Shown here: positions 38,946 through 52,285 of the stretch, in pieces
Layout of the letters: every line of letters begins with the position of its first letter
Numbering within the stretch: position 1 is the first letter of the stretch
Source of the DNA: Labia minor
Lineage: Eukaryota > Arthropoda > Insecta > Dermaptera > Spongiphoridae
Assembly: GCA_963082975.1 (NCBI GenBank)
Contig: OY720348.1
Span: 57,511,461 to 57,575,460, forward strand
Direction of reading: 5' to 3'
DNA length: 64,000 nucleotides
The notes under the pieces: model-generated
Databases searched by the model: none
What the model was told of the DNA's origin: nothing
Seen by the model: the letters and a program-made list of their open reading frames with translations, nothing else
Made by a program: the position numbers and the translations under genes

Positions 38946-39979
38946 TCTACCCCAGCAAGAATGAATACGATTATTTTCATTCAATATTATTATTTATTAT
39001 TTGAAGCTCAAGGCACCACCTTAACAACAAAAATCATTTAAGCTTTAAATAAATCATCTATCATAAATGATTTAGATTTTGATGACATTGCCAAGTTTTT
39101 TTTTATCAATTCGACTTTAATAATTATTTGTTAATTTTATATTTTTGCTGTCTCGACATTCCAGTATTTTCTGTGGTGTAGGATGTCTAACTAAAAGGGG
39201 TTCCAACTTTCTAAAATCTTCCCAAATTCATAAATATAGTTAATTACACGTATTTTAACTCAAATTTAAATATTATATTAAATTAAAAACATAATATTTG
39301 TAAATAAAATACTTATTGCTTTTCTTTTATTTACAAATTTGTAATTCATACAAATCCTATCAAATAAATATCACCAATCAAAATATGGTTCTTTCTACTT
39401 TTGTTATAATAAGTAATATCGGACTTAAATTGTATAGAATTGAAATAATTTCAAATATATAGATATTCACTGAATAAAATGTTAATTAACCGATTATAAT
39501 TATACTCTAATCCTAAAATATTATATTTAATATTAATTATCTTCTTTATCCATTTCTAAATCTTCATTATTTGTAGCATATCTCGAAGTTCAAATAAACG
39601 TGATTCTCTTTATATTTAATAAAATTTACATAATCTTTCTATAAACTAATTCAAATAAAAATAAGTTCTATTTAAAATTTTGTTGTGTATCTTTAGAAGA
39701 ATTTCAGGAGTATTTTTTAACTAAATAAATTCGAATAATTGTTTAAAATAAAATAAAGAACAACAAAACTGTTATTATTTGAAATATATTATTTACTCTA
39801 CAGTTTTTCAAAACTATCATCATTAAGAAATATTAATTATTTAAATTTTATATATTTGAAAAAATATTGTCCTGATTTAATACATATCCCGCCATCTATT
39901 GCTATTAGTATCCACTATATTTAAAAGTTTTATTTTAAATTATTATTTTCAATATTATTCATTAACTATATATATATAT

Positions 39980-40149
39980 GACCGGGAGCTTAGCCGCGAG
40001 GTTATAGTGACCGGTCCGCCGACTCGAGTTCGAGTGTTCAAACCTCGCTGAGTGCATCGATATATAAATCGATATATATAAGTATAGATATAAGAATAAT
40101 AAAGAAGGCTGGCTAAAATGGTGATAATCCGAAAGCCAAATAAATAAAT

Positions 40150-40160
<11 letters not shown>
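39980..40160 (+). mobile_element. tRNA-derived SINE
   Basis: A tRNA-like head (GGGAGCTTAGCCGCGAGGTT, then GTTCGAGTGTTCAAACCTCG resembling a B box) is followed by a short body and the A-rich tail AATAAATAAATAAAAAAAAA. A (TA)n run follows at about 40164-40202. Confidence 0.6.
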
Positions 40161-40207
<47 letters not shown>

Positions 40208-40358
40208 TTAAATAAATTATAATTAAACTAATTTAATATTAAAAATAATTATCATTAAACATGTCTAAATCAAAAGAATTGAAAAAAAGCCCACAACCAA
40301 GAACTAAAATCTAATTTATGATGAAATTCAAATTCAAATATCTTGTTATATACTATAT

Positions 40359-40580
40359 CAGTGTTTCCCAAACTTTTTTGACCGCGACCCGGTTCGAGGT
40401 CAAAAAATTTGTCGCGACCCACTTCATTAAAAAAAAAACATTTATTTAGATCACAAATTTTATTTTTCAATAAAAATCAAGTTGTTTATTTCATACACAA
40501 TAATTGCAAAATAATTATATAAGAAAAATAAGATGTAAAAAAATAATAAAAATTTCTAGAACACCCTTTGGGAAACACTG
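40359..40580. mobile_element. hAT MITE, 222 bp
   Basis: The ends CAGTGTTTCCCAAACTTT and CCCTTTGGGAAACACTG are flanked by a perfect 8-bp duplication TACTATAT (40351-40358, 40581-40588). No coding capacity. Confidence 0.94.
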
Positions 40581-40712
40581 TACTATATGTTATAAACTAT
40601 AATATACTATAAAATAAAAAAATAAAATGTATAAATATTTATACTATATGTACTTATAATTATGGATTAAAAATCATATTTCTATTTCAATTAAAAAGTA
40701 CAACATATAAAT

Positions 40713-40905
40713 AAAAAATCTGGAGTGTCTCCACTCGACTATCTCGCAATTTGAATTGGATTAAAAAACATATATTATATTTAAATTAAAATTAATAAAT
40801 AATATTTATTAAACCAGCGCGTGTTTGACTCTTTGTTGATGGCACCACGTCACGTGTTGGCGCGTGAGATTTGCAGTGTTAAAATATTAATTCTGGTACT
40901 TTCAT
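40713..40905 (-). repeat. interspersed repeat family C, partial
   Basis: Inverted copy starting AAATCTGGAGTGTCTCCACT and continuing through CCACGTCACGTGTTGGCGCG to CTGGTACTTTCA, then abruptly replaced by a short GC-rich segment (40906-41003) of unknown origin. Confidence 0.75.
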
Positions 40906-41049
40906 CGATCACCTGGGCCGAAAGAGCCATTCGACCTACCCCCACATATCGGGGGCGGAAATTCAATCATTCCGAAGCCGGACATTACGACAGTCGTGCG
41001 TAATATATGATATAAAAAACAAAACAAAACAACATACAAATAACAGGTA

Positions 41050-42227
41050 AAGCCGGTTACTTGCAGCTAGTATATTATATTCTACAAATTATTTACCTAT
41101 ATATATCTATATAAATAAATATATATATATACTATTTTCACATAAAAACGCTTCACAAATATTATAATACTCGTATTTTATATAAAAAATTTATTGAATT
41201 AAAATGAAATTCAATGTTATGAATTTTCAAACTAAATTAGCCAAGCGATCCCACCGAAGTAGCTAAGTTTATTCTAATTTATATTATTACAATTTACTGT
41301 AGACACGCAATTAATAAGTCATTTTCAAGGTTCCGTCAAGACGAATATTTTTTCCCCTTGATTCCATTTGATAAATTCTTCGAATGAATCAAACAAATGC
41401 AATTCTTTACAAGCTATCATGTTCTATGTTCTAGGATTTGTCTAATTTGAATTCAATCTTTAGATAAAATAGAAAAAATCAGAATGCTTTATTTACATAT
41501 ACCTATATTTATTTGTTAAAATAAAAAACTCTTGAAGTGACCTTTAGATATAGATAAAATAGATAAAAAAAATAAAATCGTGGAGATTATTCAAGCAGCC
41601 TATTTATAAAGTATCCCTCGTCATTATGAAGTATTTTTATTAATAGGAAAAAAGTTGATTATCTTGTAATTTCATGTTCATTTCAAATACATGCATATTA
41701 ACTTATTTTTTTTATTCTTTTAATAAATATATTATATCCTTTTATTTCTAAACGTTTCTGGAAGGATTGATATTCAAAATATAATATTTAATTATTTATT
41801 TAAATTATTTATTTATTAACTATTTATTTGTAGATATATATATATAAATATAAATTATTGTTTTTTGAAAATGATTATTACTTATTGTATAGTTTATTGT
41901 TGTTATTATTTATTAATTAAATTTTAGTCATGTTCAATGGGGGCCCCTTTACAGTCTCTTATTTGATATTTTTTATTATTTATTCAACTATTTATTTATT
42001 TATAGTTATTTATTTATTGAATAGATAGATTTTAGGGCGAAAGGAAAAATTAATTTTTTCCAAATGGGGACCGTTGAGTCTGGCACATTGGAATCGGTCA
42101 GGATTCCGTAATTTACTGTTTGTCTTGCTGTGCCCCGGCGAAGAGGATGATACCTATAAAGAATCATGTATGATTTCTTTAAGGCACAAATGGCTTTAAT
42201 TGTTAAGATGCCTCTTCAAATAAAAAA
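41050..42227. other. AT-rich, no gene seen
   Basis: Low-complexity AT sequence with a small less AT-rich patch near 42100-42150. No exon, RNA gene or TE terminus recognised. Confidence 0.4.
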
Positions 42228-43149
42228 CAGTGAACGCTCTATATAACCAATCTCTCTATAAACAACATTCTTTATAGGCAACCTCTATACAAGCAACTTT
42301 TTTTAGTTCAATTGTTCTGTATAAGCAACTTTTTTTACCGACCGACGATAGTAAGGGAGGTATTGTTTTCACACCAAATTTCACATGTGGAGATTTTTAC
42401 AGATCTCCACGAATCATGCATTTTCTAAACAGAAAAAAGTATTTTTAGCATGATGTCTGTCCGTCCGTCCGTCTGTCCGTCTGTCCGTCCGTATAGATGT
42501 GTACAGCCTGAACGGCTGAACCGATTTTGATGAAATTTGGTATATTTACTTAATGCATCAGTGGGATGAATTGATCAACTTTTGGTGCAAATCCGTGAAC
42601 CGGAAGTGGTAGTATTAGCGATCGACGATAGGAAGGGAAGGGTTATTTTCACACCAAATTTCACATGAGGAGATTTTTTTATATATCACCACGAATCATG
42701 CACTTTGTATTGGTTTTAGGGAAACAGTCCTAGGGAAAATCATATTTATTAGTTTTTTCTTGATTTAAAATTATATGACGTCATCCAGCCATTCAAGACG
42801 TCACAGCCTGGTCTTACATATAAATATATACATATATTATAAATAAAATAAAATTAAAAATATTTATGTTATATGCCTATCTGTTTTTTATTACATTAAT
42901 AGATATATTAAAATTATTTGAAATTGTTTCTGTAGCTGGAAATTAATTTACTTCAAACCGTCGGTCGGTTCGGACCTGGCCACAGGTCAACTTATTTTTT
43001 AAAGTTACATATCTGAGTAGACAGTTTCTGTTAGTTTATGTTAATTAATTAATTAATATTTTTGTGCTTTAAATACACATTTTTTCTCTATAACAAAATT
43101 TTTTTATTGAATTTGGTTCAAATGAGTTGCTTATATAGAGCGTTCACTG
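42228..43149. mobile_element. pogo-like TIR element with a family A insertion
   Basis: Perfect 19-bp inverted ends CAGTGAACGCTCTATATAA / TTATATAGAGCGTTCACTG. The interior is a small non-autonomous element split by a family A copy at 42336-42994. The same family without insertion is at 63360-63720. Flanking TA is not kept here. Confidence 0.8.
42336..42994 (-). repeat. interspersed repeat family A, full-length inverted
   Basis: Same borders as 12433-13068 in reverse. One TGACGTCA remains (42777-42784); the partner is mutated to AGACGTCA. The GTCC/GTCT microsatellite is at about 42455-42492. Confidence 0.85.
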
Positions 43150-44924
43150 CAATAATATTTACAAAAGATAGAACATATTAATATTTAATTTTGACTAATT
43201 TAATTATTAATTTATTAAGAGATAGACATCGTTAAAATATATAAATTATAAATACATACAGGAATGATATGATAAATTTTATAAAAATAAAAAAACCTAA
43301 ACAAGACTAGACAAGACATTTAAATATAATCCATTCAAATATATAGGTATGTATGAATAGGTATATATAAATAGATTGACAATGATAGATTTTATTCATC
43401 AAAATAAAATAAATAATTTCTTTCAATTATGTTGTTGCGGGATGTTAGGGAGAGGAGGAATTATTTTAAGAAACCTATATAAATCAAGTATAATTGTGAT
43501 TAACAATTTCAATAAATTATATTTTTATATAATATAAAAATGGATTTATTATCCATATTATCCATCAGTGACTACATCGGCATCAAGACGAATGTCATTT
43601 ACTAATTAAATATTAACCATCATTGTAAATATTGGTTATTTTATATGAATTTATGTGGTTATGTTTCATATAATTGCAAATAAATAAATAAAATGTCTTC
43701 TAATAAGAATCTAATATTTAAAAAGTAAAATATATTAATTTTAAAAGAAAGCGACTGTTTCCTGCACAGTTGGAACATCGATTGTAGTAAAAACCTTCCG
43801 GCTTAATAGCGAAAACAGTTAGTAGAAGGGATTCAATTATATTTAAATATATATATTTATATAGATTTATATAGGTATAGATTAGAATATCCTAGGATAA
43901 TACCAGTATATTAGAGAGACAATATGAAATGTTGAAATTAAACCTTTGAGGAATTTATACCTCTTTAAATTAATACTTTCCTAGAATAGGTAAAGTTAGA
44001 ATTATATTTATTACATTTTTTTCCTATAGTTTTTGTTAAAATGGAATTACCATAAAAAAAAAAGAAAATAACACAGAGATGTTCTCCATTATCTAAAAAT
44101 CTTAATATTCTTTTCTCATGAATTTAAACGAATGGTATTGAAAATCTGATCTAGTAGTACATAAATTAAAATAAAATTATTTATTTTAATAAATAAAAAA
44201 AATTAATAAAATAACTTTTTAATATACAAGCTTTTTAATCAAAAATGACCTAAAAAATAAAAAATAAAAAAATTAATTAAACCTTGAATATTATCCATTA
44301 CATATGCCCAACAAAAAAAGCGTGGGCGCATATGAACATAAATAGTAGGTAAAGAGTTTAATATTATTATATGCGCCAAATATGAAACAAAATAATATAT
44401 ACGACTTCACAAGAATTTAACCATTAATAAAATATATTTAATCAAAAAATAAAACTTTTATATATTTATATTATTAAATTTATTTTTAATTGAAACTTTT
44501 ACATGTCAATGTAATAAAAATAATTTAACTTTCATTTTTAATAATTTTGAATAATTACTTTTTCTATAAAATTATTTTAATTTACCATGTAACACATAAT
44601 TAGAAATCCGAAATTACACACATAAACTTATATAAATTTGCATTTTGTAAATAATAAGGCGATACAGGGTTTAACGTAGTCTCGGATTTCTAATTAAAAG
44701 GGGCTTTCGAGCTTCGCAATTTTTTTCCAACTTCATTCTATAAAATTAATTAATATATAATTATTCTATATAATAAAATTTTTACCTATAATCTGTCTAT
44801 CTATTCATCATTGTATTACATATTAATTTTAATTTAATAATCCTATATAGACATTATATATGAAACAGACATATAATAAATAATAAAAGGCGCCACAGGG
44901 TGAGAGCTAGCGAAGCTGGCTCAT
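43150..44924. other. AT-rich, no gene seen
   Basis: Nothing beyond low complexity. The strongest structure is ATGCGCC/GGCGCAT around 44330-44385, too weak to call. Confidence 0.4.
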
Positions 44925-45040
44925 CAAAGAAAATCGAGATAAAAGTTGATAGGACCCATTCTACTGATCATAGGACACTTAATTAATACAATCGGCTTGA
45001 TAGGCGTTGTCCTTGCGTAGAATGTACAAATGTCAGAGGT
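44925..45040 (+). mobile_element. SINE body fragment
   Basis: Matches the body of the SINE at 61726-62015 and the fragment at 7262: TTGATAGGACCCATTCTACT, ATCATAGGACAC, CTTGATAGGCG, CCTTGCGTAG. Confidence 0.65.
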
Positions 45041-46321
45041 TTTTTTGTGAATAATTTGAGATCTGGGGTGGTTTTTAATTCATGGAGAGAGGGAAATGGG
45101 ATAAAAAATACCCCCCTCCCCTCATTCGTTGAATCCATTTCAAGATTATTATTTTAGAACAAACAGTAAATGAAAAAATAATAAATAATAATGACATTTT
45201 ATTGAAATAATTCAATAGAAATAAGAGAAAGAAATCATGGCCTTTTTAACTTCTTCTTTCTAATTGATTTACAAAAAGGGAAATGAAGAGGGAGGGCGAG
45301 AAAGTGATGCTAATCTATCTTCATCTGAAAATTTTTCAATAATTTTTTATTAATCCATTTTTCAAAAGTAGTTCTTATTTAATAGATAAAAATATGAAAT
45401 ATTTTTGGGTTACATTATCGAACCATAGAAAATAGGTCATTGCCTAAAATAGCAAAATGAATTTTATCTTCTATATTCGTGAAGTGGGAGATACTTGATT
45501 AGTAAAGTAGAAGCAATTTATTATTCTTTTCTATGCCTATATTGATTTTTATGTTTACTTCTTAAATAACACGAGCGAACAATGATAAAGCAACTTTGAG
45601 GAAGCACAGAATGACGCTTTGCCGGAAACTATTATGCTCTGATACGGTCCTTAATCTATAGACAAATTAGATAGATAGTCGAAAAGTAAAGTGGATCAAC
45701 ATTTACAGGAAGCACCTGACACGGCCCTCAATCCTTAACAAAGCTCTACAAATAAAAAAAAAAACAGCCGTAACCTTCCCAACGGACTCATTAACTTAAT
45801 CAAAAATAGGAATATATATATATATATATATATATATGAAAATGAATAGGAACAGTCAAAATTATTAAGATAATCTATCATTGATTTATATATAATTCAT
45901 TAAATAAAAGATTAGAAGACATTTTAATAAACAAAGAGGATGGGGTTAATCATAAATGAAAAATATAACCGTAAAATATGAATATAATCTTAAGTTATTT
46001 AATTATATGTTTAGTTAACGGATTACACAAAAATAATGTATTCTTCTGTGATGCGATTTTGAATAATTTAAATACTAATAACATGACAGAATAGATAGGA
46101 AAATATGCAGATATTGCATATGTAATCCCAAACCTATAAATATATTGATATTTGATTAAATCTATTTTAATCTATTAAATATATATGAACAAATATATAT
46201 TTATAATGATATATATTATATATATCATTGTTTGAAGTAAGGATTTGAAATATTTAATATTAAAGTTCACTCTGACAACTTGTTTAGATGAATACTTAAA
46301 AAATTTATAATTATAAAATAA

Positions 46322-46612
46322 TTTTTCACTTTTTACTATCTCGCCAGAGATAGTATTGCGATCACGAAAATTTTAGATGTCGAGATTTTTGTTTGTTTCG
46401 AGATATGTTTTGAAGGCATCTGAGTCATTTTCACTAAGGTTGAGAAAAATATCTGTGTGTGTGTATGCATAAGTAGACAAGATTATAAAAAGGTTTGAGC
46501 TAGAATAATGAAATTTGGTACACGGCATTATTCAAAATTCGTAGTGTTCTATAAACTTTTGAGAAATGTAAGTCTTTCGGAAGAGGGTCATTTCCTACCA
46601 CGTTTTGATTGT
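46322..46612 (+). repeat. interspersed repeat family with TGTG microsatellite
   Basis: Starts TTTTTACTATCTCGCCAGAGATAG and contains GAGTCATTTTCACTAAGG, (TG)n, GCTAGAATAATGAAATTTGG and GAGGGTCATTTCCTACCACG. Other copies: 51446-51716 (+) and 61368-61618 (-). The repeated phrase GAAATTTGGTAC is shared in type with families A and B, suggesting related non-autonomous elements. Confidence 0.75.
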
Positions 46613-46613
46613 T

Positions 46614-46767
46614 TTTACTTTCCCGCATACTTCGTATAAGGGAAGTATTGGAATCGTCAAAAATTTCGACTTCGTGATTTCGATAGATCTTGACGTTTTA
46701 GACCTCCCTGAGTCGGAAAATACCATTTTTCGAATTATGTCTGTGTGTGTGTATGTATGTATGTATG

Positions 46768-46798
<31 letters not shown>

Positions 46799-47253
46799 TG
46801 TCTGTAAGCAAATTTACTCAAAAACTAATCAAGCTAGGACTTCGAAATTTGGTACACCGATATTATTCACAGTTTGTAGATTTCTATCAAAATTTCGTCA
46901 AAATCGGTTAACCGGAAGTGGTACTTTACCTACACTGGTTGCGTTTATCTTTCAAGTAAAGTACCAGTTTGCTTCGAGATATTTGCTTCCTATTTTGTAT
47001 ATAGATTTAAAAATATGAAAAAAATTCAGATCCCAAATTTCATCATGATCTGACTACCGAAAGTGACATTTTACCTATACAAGTATCGTTAGGTGTAAAT
47101 TATAAATATATATAATAGTGTTAAACCATTTTACTTTATAATTTAAATTAATTAGTTTGTTTATTTTTATTGTTGTTAAAACATAATAATAATAACCTAA
47201 TTACCTATTTATATGCGGGAAAGTCTAGGGGAGGACACTCCCGAATTTTTCTC
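46614..47253 (+). repeat. interspersed repeat family B with TATG microsatellite
   Basis: Ends TACTTTCCCGCATAC and, inverted, TATGCGGGAAAGT followed by CTAGGGGAGGACACTCCCG. It contains (TATG)n at 46752-46796 and CGTCAAAATCGGTTAACCGG. A second copy surrounds 50076-51253. The 137-residue frame here is repeat-derived, not a gene. Confidence 0.8.
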
Positions 47254-47261
47254 TAAAGTGA

Positions 47262-47520
47262 CCGTAAAAATAAAGAGATATGTTTGATAGTCTTTGACAT
47301 GATTAAAAATTGTATAAAACTGCTATATATAGAATTTCAGCTTGATGGATTATCTGAAAGTACCGGAATTATTTTTTTACCACTGCAAATCACGCGCCAG
47401 CACGTGACTTGGTGCTATCAACAAAGAGCCAAACACGCGCTTGTTTAATAAATATTATTTATTAATTTTAATTTATAATTTAATTAATTAAATTTAATTT
47501 AAATTGAGAGCTGGGTGTGA
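47262..47520 (+). repeat. interspersed repeat family C, partial
   Basis: Carries GACCGTAAAAATAAAGA, AGAATTTCAGCTTGATGG and CACGCGCCAGCACGTGAC, then the AATTTAATTTAAAT stretch; the 3' border is lost. Confidence 0.75.
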
Positions 47521-47761
47521 CATGCCAAATAAATTACTTAAAAACAGCAGTTAAAAGGAAATATCATTTCAGTATGCATGTATACTTAGAGAAAGAGAAA
47601 GAGAGAAAAGATAGAAAGACCAATCAATGTAATCCAATATTATTCTATAATTTTTAAATTAATGTATTTTTTGAAATAGAAAAATTTTTCTCTTTCTTCT
47701 TTTTAGAATTAATAAACATAACACATTGGTTTAGTATTATTTCCTATAAAATGAAAAAGAA

Positions 47762-48463
47762 ATGTTTGCAAAATGCAAAAGAAATACAAGAATCATTAAA
47801 GTTGCGGGAGGTTCGACGAGTGGACTACATACGCATTTAAAAAAACATAACATCAAATTATTAAAAAGAAAAGAACTCGATGCAGATTGTGCAAATACTT
47901 GTTCATGTTTTTCCGAACAAGTAATTAGTAAACCTAGTACATCTAAGATTACAAATTATTTTAATAGCAAAAAAAGTATGGTTTGCTATTCAGTGTATTT
48001 TGAATTTCAATAGATTTAAAAAAAAATCATTAATTGCTAGACTTCTGTTATACGGAATTACCAAAATCTGCAAATACTATTGCTAAACTTGTCATTGAAT
48101 TTAGTAAAAGGGTTCGTAGTTCTCAGCTTGGAGAAATTAGCATACTATGAACAAAATCAGGAGAAGCCGAACACTTTGGAAGCTTCTATTTCTTTGTGGG
48201 ACGATAGTGATTATGATGAAGAATACATTGAAGACAACGATGACGAAAATACCCTATTTGAACTTGAGATTGACAAAAATCATAAGAGGTCGTTCTTTTA
48301 TCAAGGATTTCTTCCAATAATAAAAAAATTCGAAAAGTTGAGAAGTTATGTAGACGTTCTTCTACAAAAAAATGCAGTTTTACAAAAATATGTACGAAGC
48401 GATTTATGTAACAAAGAAATTGTGTTAATATTCGATTCCAAAACACTCTGGAATAGCTTGTGA
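47762..48463 (+). pseudogene. BED-finger hAT transposase relic, N-terminal half
   Basis: A BED-type finger remnant (CKRNTRIIKVAGGSTSGLHT with HLKKHN) is followed by an acidic segment and a block ending KEIVLIFDSKTLWNSL, which matches the hAT motif preceding the catalytic region (usually D-x-x-T-R-W-N-S). Frames change near 48010-48080 and the coding sequence stops at 48461, exactly where a GC-rich foreign block begins. No TIRs were located. Inactive. Confidence 0.7.
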
Positions 48464-49030
48464 CATGGCGCGGTGGGCCAGAACAAGTAGTAGCAAAAAT
48501 GAAATTTTTGGGAAAAGGTATATATGAATAAGACAGGAATCTGCAGGTGTGATGAAACGTGGTGTATCTTGAGCCTTGCGGCACTCCAACTAACGCTTTA
48601 CTTGCCAAAAATTTGCAGAGACTTGACTTCTACATCTATTAATTCTAACCACTGGATCCACGAAACCTTTCCTCCACTCGGGAGTATGAGACAGAACTCA
48701 CCGGGCAGGCTCACGATCCCGTGGTACTCTTTTGATTTATTTTGTGCAAGCACTATATTAAGGGCCTAGAATGGTCACCGGTCCGATCTGTACGGCTTTT
48801 CGAACCCTTCTGGTGCTTACTGCATCATTATAAAAACGTAAGGATTCCGGATTCTGCCTCTTTGCGGTGGAGGACAAGGGAGGGAAGCCTCCAGACTGAA
48901 CAAGGAATTCGAATCCCTATTAGTCGCCTTTTACGACAGGCAGGGAATACCATATGCCTATTCGAAGCCGGGCATATACGGTTACCTATTAGTCATCTCG
49001 TATGGATGGGCAGAACCTTAGGTCTCCCGC
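48464..49030. repeat. GC-rich interspersed block of unknown family
   Basis: An abrupt switch to balanced base composition right after the hAT relic. It includes GTCGCCTTTTACGACAGGCA, a motif I associate with arthropod SINE/LINE tails, and CCGGGCATATACGGTTACC. No convincing ORF on either strand. Confidence 0.45.
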
Positions 49031-49796
49031 ATTATAATAAAGGTAAATTAAATTAATGTGAATAAATTTTGATCGTGTGTGTTGTCAGGAATATTTTATA
49101 TAAAAATATGCAAAAATAAAAATGAAATAATTATAAGTGAATAAGGATATCGGAGTTCTCGTACGGAAAATTGGAAGGGACCCGGCTAACAAAAAATATA
49201 ATAATAATAATTTATCCAAAGAAAGAAATGAAAATTGTAACTGGATTAAAATAGAGGTTTTAAATACTAAAACAACTGGGGTTTGATTTTATATGATAAA
49301 ATAAACAATTGAATAAAAATAAATGAAAATAATAAAATGAAAAGGTTAATTATAATAATAGATGCAAAGAGAAATCTCCGGTGGCTAAAACCAAAAAAAA
49401 AAACCCCGTAAAAATTTAGTTACTAAAATATCTATAATGAGGGAATCGGATCTGTATAATGGCAAGAACAACAAATTAATCTTACCAAATAAGCCCTTTG
49501 TATAGTAAATCGAATGTAAGATTTACTTATACAGAAATTAATTTTAAATAAAATGAATTTCAAATATTTTACAAAGCTATAATTTTACTCCCATAAAGGA
49601 GGCACAGATTTGTGCAGTATAGGACAGCTAAAACATGAAAGAGACTGAGGATCCCACGTCGAGTCTTCAGCTGAATTATAAAATTAAAAAGTGGGGGTTT
49701 TATTCAGAAATGCTAACCTCTGAAAGTTCTCTTTACTTTTTTGAAATTACATAATTCATTAGTTTTTTACGATAATAATAGATCTTCTAAATGTTG
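49031..49796. other. AT-rich, no gene seen
   Basis: Low complexity with a less AT-rich patch at 49590-49670 that resembles a decayed SINE but lacks boxes I can defend. Confidence 0.4.
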
Positions 49797-50046
49797 TGAA
49801 ACAATTTCAAATAATTTACATGTATCTATTAATGCAATAAAAAACAGATATGGATATAACATGTTTAATTTTATTTATAATATAATATAAGATAAGATAA
49901 TAATAATATAAGGAAGAGCTGGCAGTGACGTCATGAATTACTGGGTGTTATGTTATGACGTCATATCTATTTAAATTAAGAAAAACTAATGAAGATGATT
50001 TTCCCAGTGATAAGACCAATACAGATTGATTTTTCTTTATACCGAC
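49797..50046 (+). repeat. interspersed repeat family A, 5' part
   Basis: Truncated copy with both TGACGTCA sites (49925-49932, 49955-49962). It ends just before the hAT element at 50056. Confidence 0.7.
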
Positions 50047-50055
50047 TATCTAGTG

Positions 50056-50214
50056 CAGTGGTTCTCAAACTTTTTACTTTCCCGCATACTTCGTATAAGG
50101 GAAGTATTGGAATCGTCAAAAATTTCGACATCGAGATTTCGATAGATCTTGACGTTTTAGACCTCCCTGAGTCGGAAAATACCATTTTTCGAATTATGTC
50201 TGTGTGTGTGTATG

Positions 50215-50245
<31 letters not shown>

Positions 50246-52177
50246 TGTCTGTAAGCAAATTTACTCAAAAACTAATCACAAGCTAGGACTTCGAAATTTG
50301 GTACACCGATATTATTCACAGTTTGTAGATTTCTATCAAAATTTCGTCAAAATCGGTTAACCGGAAGTAGTACTTTACCTACACTGGTTGCGTTTACCTT
50401 TCAAGTAAAGTACCAGTTTGCTTCGAGATATTTGCTTCATATTTTGTATATAGATTTAAAAATATGAAAAAAATTCAGATACCAAATTTCATCATGATCT
50501 GACTACCGGAAGTGACATTTTACCTATACAAGTAGCGTTTCCTTTTTACCGACCGACGATAGTAAGGGAGGTATTGTTTTCACACCAAATTTCACCTGTG
50601 GATATTTTTAGGTACATATCTCCACGAATCATGCATTTTCTTAACAGAAAAAAGTATTTTTAGCATGATGTCTGTCCGTCCGTCCTTCCGTATAGATGTG
50701 TACAGCTTGAACGGCTCAACGGATTTTGATGAAATTTGGTATATTTACTTAATGCATCAGTATGATGAATGGATCAACTTTTGGTGCAAATCCGGAAACC
50801 GGAAGTGCTAGTATTGCCGATCGAAGAGAGGAAGTGAAGGGTTATTTTCATATCAAATTTCACGTGAGGACATATCTCCACGTGTTATGCACTTTGTATT
50901 GGTTTCATCCTCGAGAAAAATCATCTTCATTAGTTTTTTCTTAATTTAAAATTATATGACGTCACCCAGCACTTCATGACGTCACAGCCAGCCCTTATAT
51001 ATTATAAATAAAATAAAATTAAAAATATTTATATTATATCCATATCTGTTTTTTTTACATTTAAAATATCAGTTAACCGGAAGTAGCACTTTATTCTATA
51101 TATATATATAAATGTTACCAAATATCAAATTTGACACCAATAAACTAATATTAACTGGCTCTTTATCAATACCAAGTTTACACATTCTAAATATTCATTC
51201 ACAACTCTTTATACCTATTTAAATGCGGGAAAGTCTAGGGGAGGACACTCCCGCTTATTTTTTGTTGACGGAACCCTTTTGAGAAGCAAAATACTTGATG
51301 GAACCTTACAATAAAACAATAGTTTTCTAAAGTGTATTATTTATTTATAAGCATAACAAAAGTATAATGTAACAATTACTAATTATTACTTACTTTACCA
51401 CATGACAAGTACAATAATAGAAAATATTAAAAAAGAAAAAAATCTTAGAAAATTTTCGATGTTGAGATTTTGATGTTTTTATACGTTTTGAATGTTCCTG
51501 AATCATTTTCACTAAGGTTGAGAAAAATGTCTGTGTGTGTGTGTGTATGTGTGTGTGTATGTGTGTATGGAGACAAGATTACGCAAAAACGGTTTGAGCT
51601 AGAATGATGAAATTTGGTACATGAGCATTATTCAAAATTCGTAGTTTTCTATCAACTTTTGAGAAATGTAGCTCAACCGGAAGAGGGTCATTTCCTACCA
51701 CGTTTTGAATTTTTCCTCTGACCGTAAAAATAAAGATATATGTTTGATAATTTTTCACATGATTAAAGATTGTATAAAACTGCTATATATAGAATTTCAG
51801 CTTGATTGATTCGCTGAAATTACCAGAATTAATTTTTTAACACTGCAATTCTCACGCGCCAACATGTGACGTGGTGCCATCAACAAAAAGCCAAACATGC
51901 GCTGGTTTAATATTTATTATTTATAATTTATAATTAATTAAATTTAATTTAAATATAATATATTATGTTATTTAATCCAATTCAAATTGCGAGATAGTCG
52001 AGTGGAGACACTACAGCTAATTTATTTATAATATCTCCCTTTAACCTATTTATTTTATTCTATTTTAAAATATTGAAATTATTTAATTTATAATATATAC
52101 TCCGCAATTCTTGCGGAACCCCTACAGAGGTATCGTGGAACCCTAGGGTTCCGCGGAACACACTTTGAGTATAGCTG
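50056..52177 (-). mobile_element. hAT element copy 2, inverted, multiply invaded
   Basis: It starts CAGTGGTTCTCAAACTTTTT and ends ACTTTGAGTATAGCTG, with perfect flanking duplication ATCTAGTG (50048-50055 and 52178-52185). hAT-specific sequence survives only at 50056-50075, about 51254-51446 (matching the 3' end at 23530-23730) and about 52018-52177 (matching the 5' end at 20361-20420 plus 21111-21210). All transposase coding is gone. The interruptions are family B (50076-51253) with a family A copy inside it (50547-51060), and the TGTG family plus family C (51446-52017). Confidence 0.92.
50547..51060 (-). repeat. interspersed repeat family A nested in family B
   Basis: Begins ACCGACCGACGATAGTAAGG and carries TGACGTCA at 50957-50964 and 50977-50984. 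It is truncated at about 51060, where family B sequence (GTTAACCGGAAGTAGCAC) resumes. Confidence 0.82.
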
Positions 52178-52285
52178 ATCTAGTGTGAATTACAAAAAAA
52201 TCGTTAGAGCGGTTTCCGAGAACCCATTAACAAATATATATATAGTACCTATGCTCTTTTCTTAGATCATACCCGGTATATTATT

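Noticed and set aside
46605..47018. 137-residue ORF and its twin at 49989-50360
   Set aside because: Both are translations of family B through a TATG microsatellite (YVCMYVCM runs). They recur because the repeat recurs, not because they are genes.
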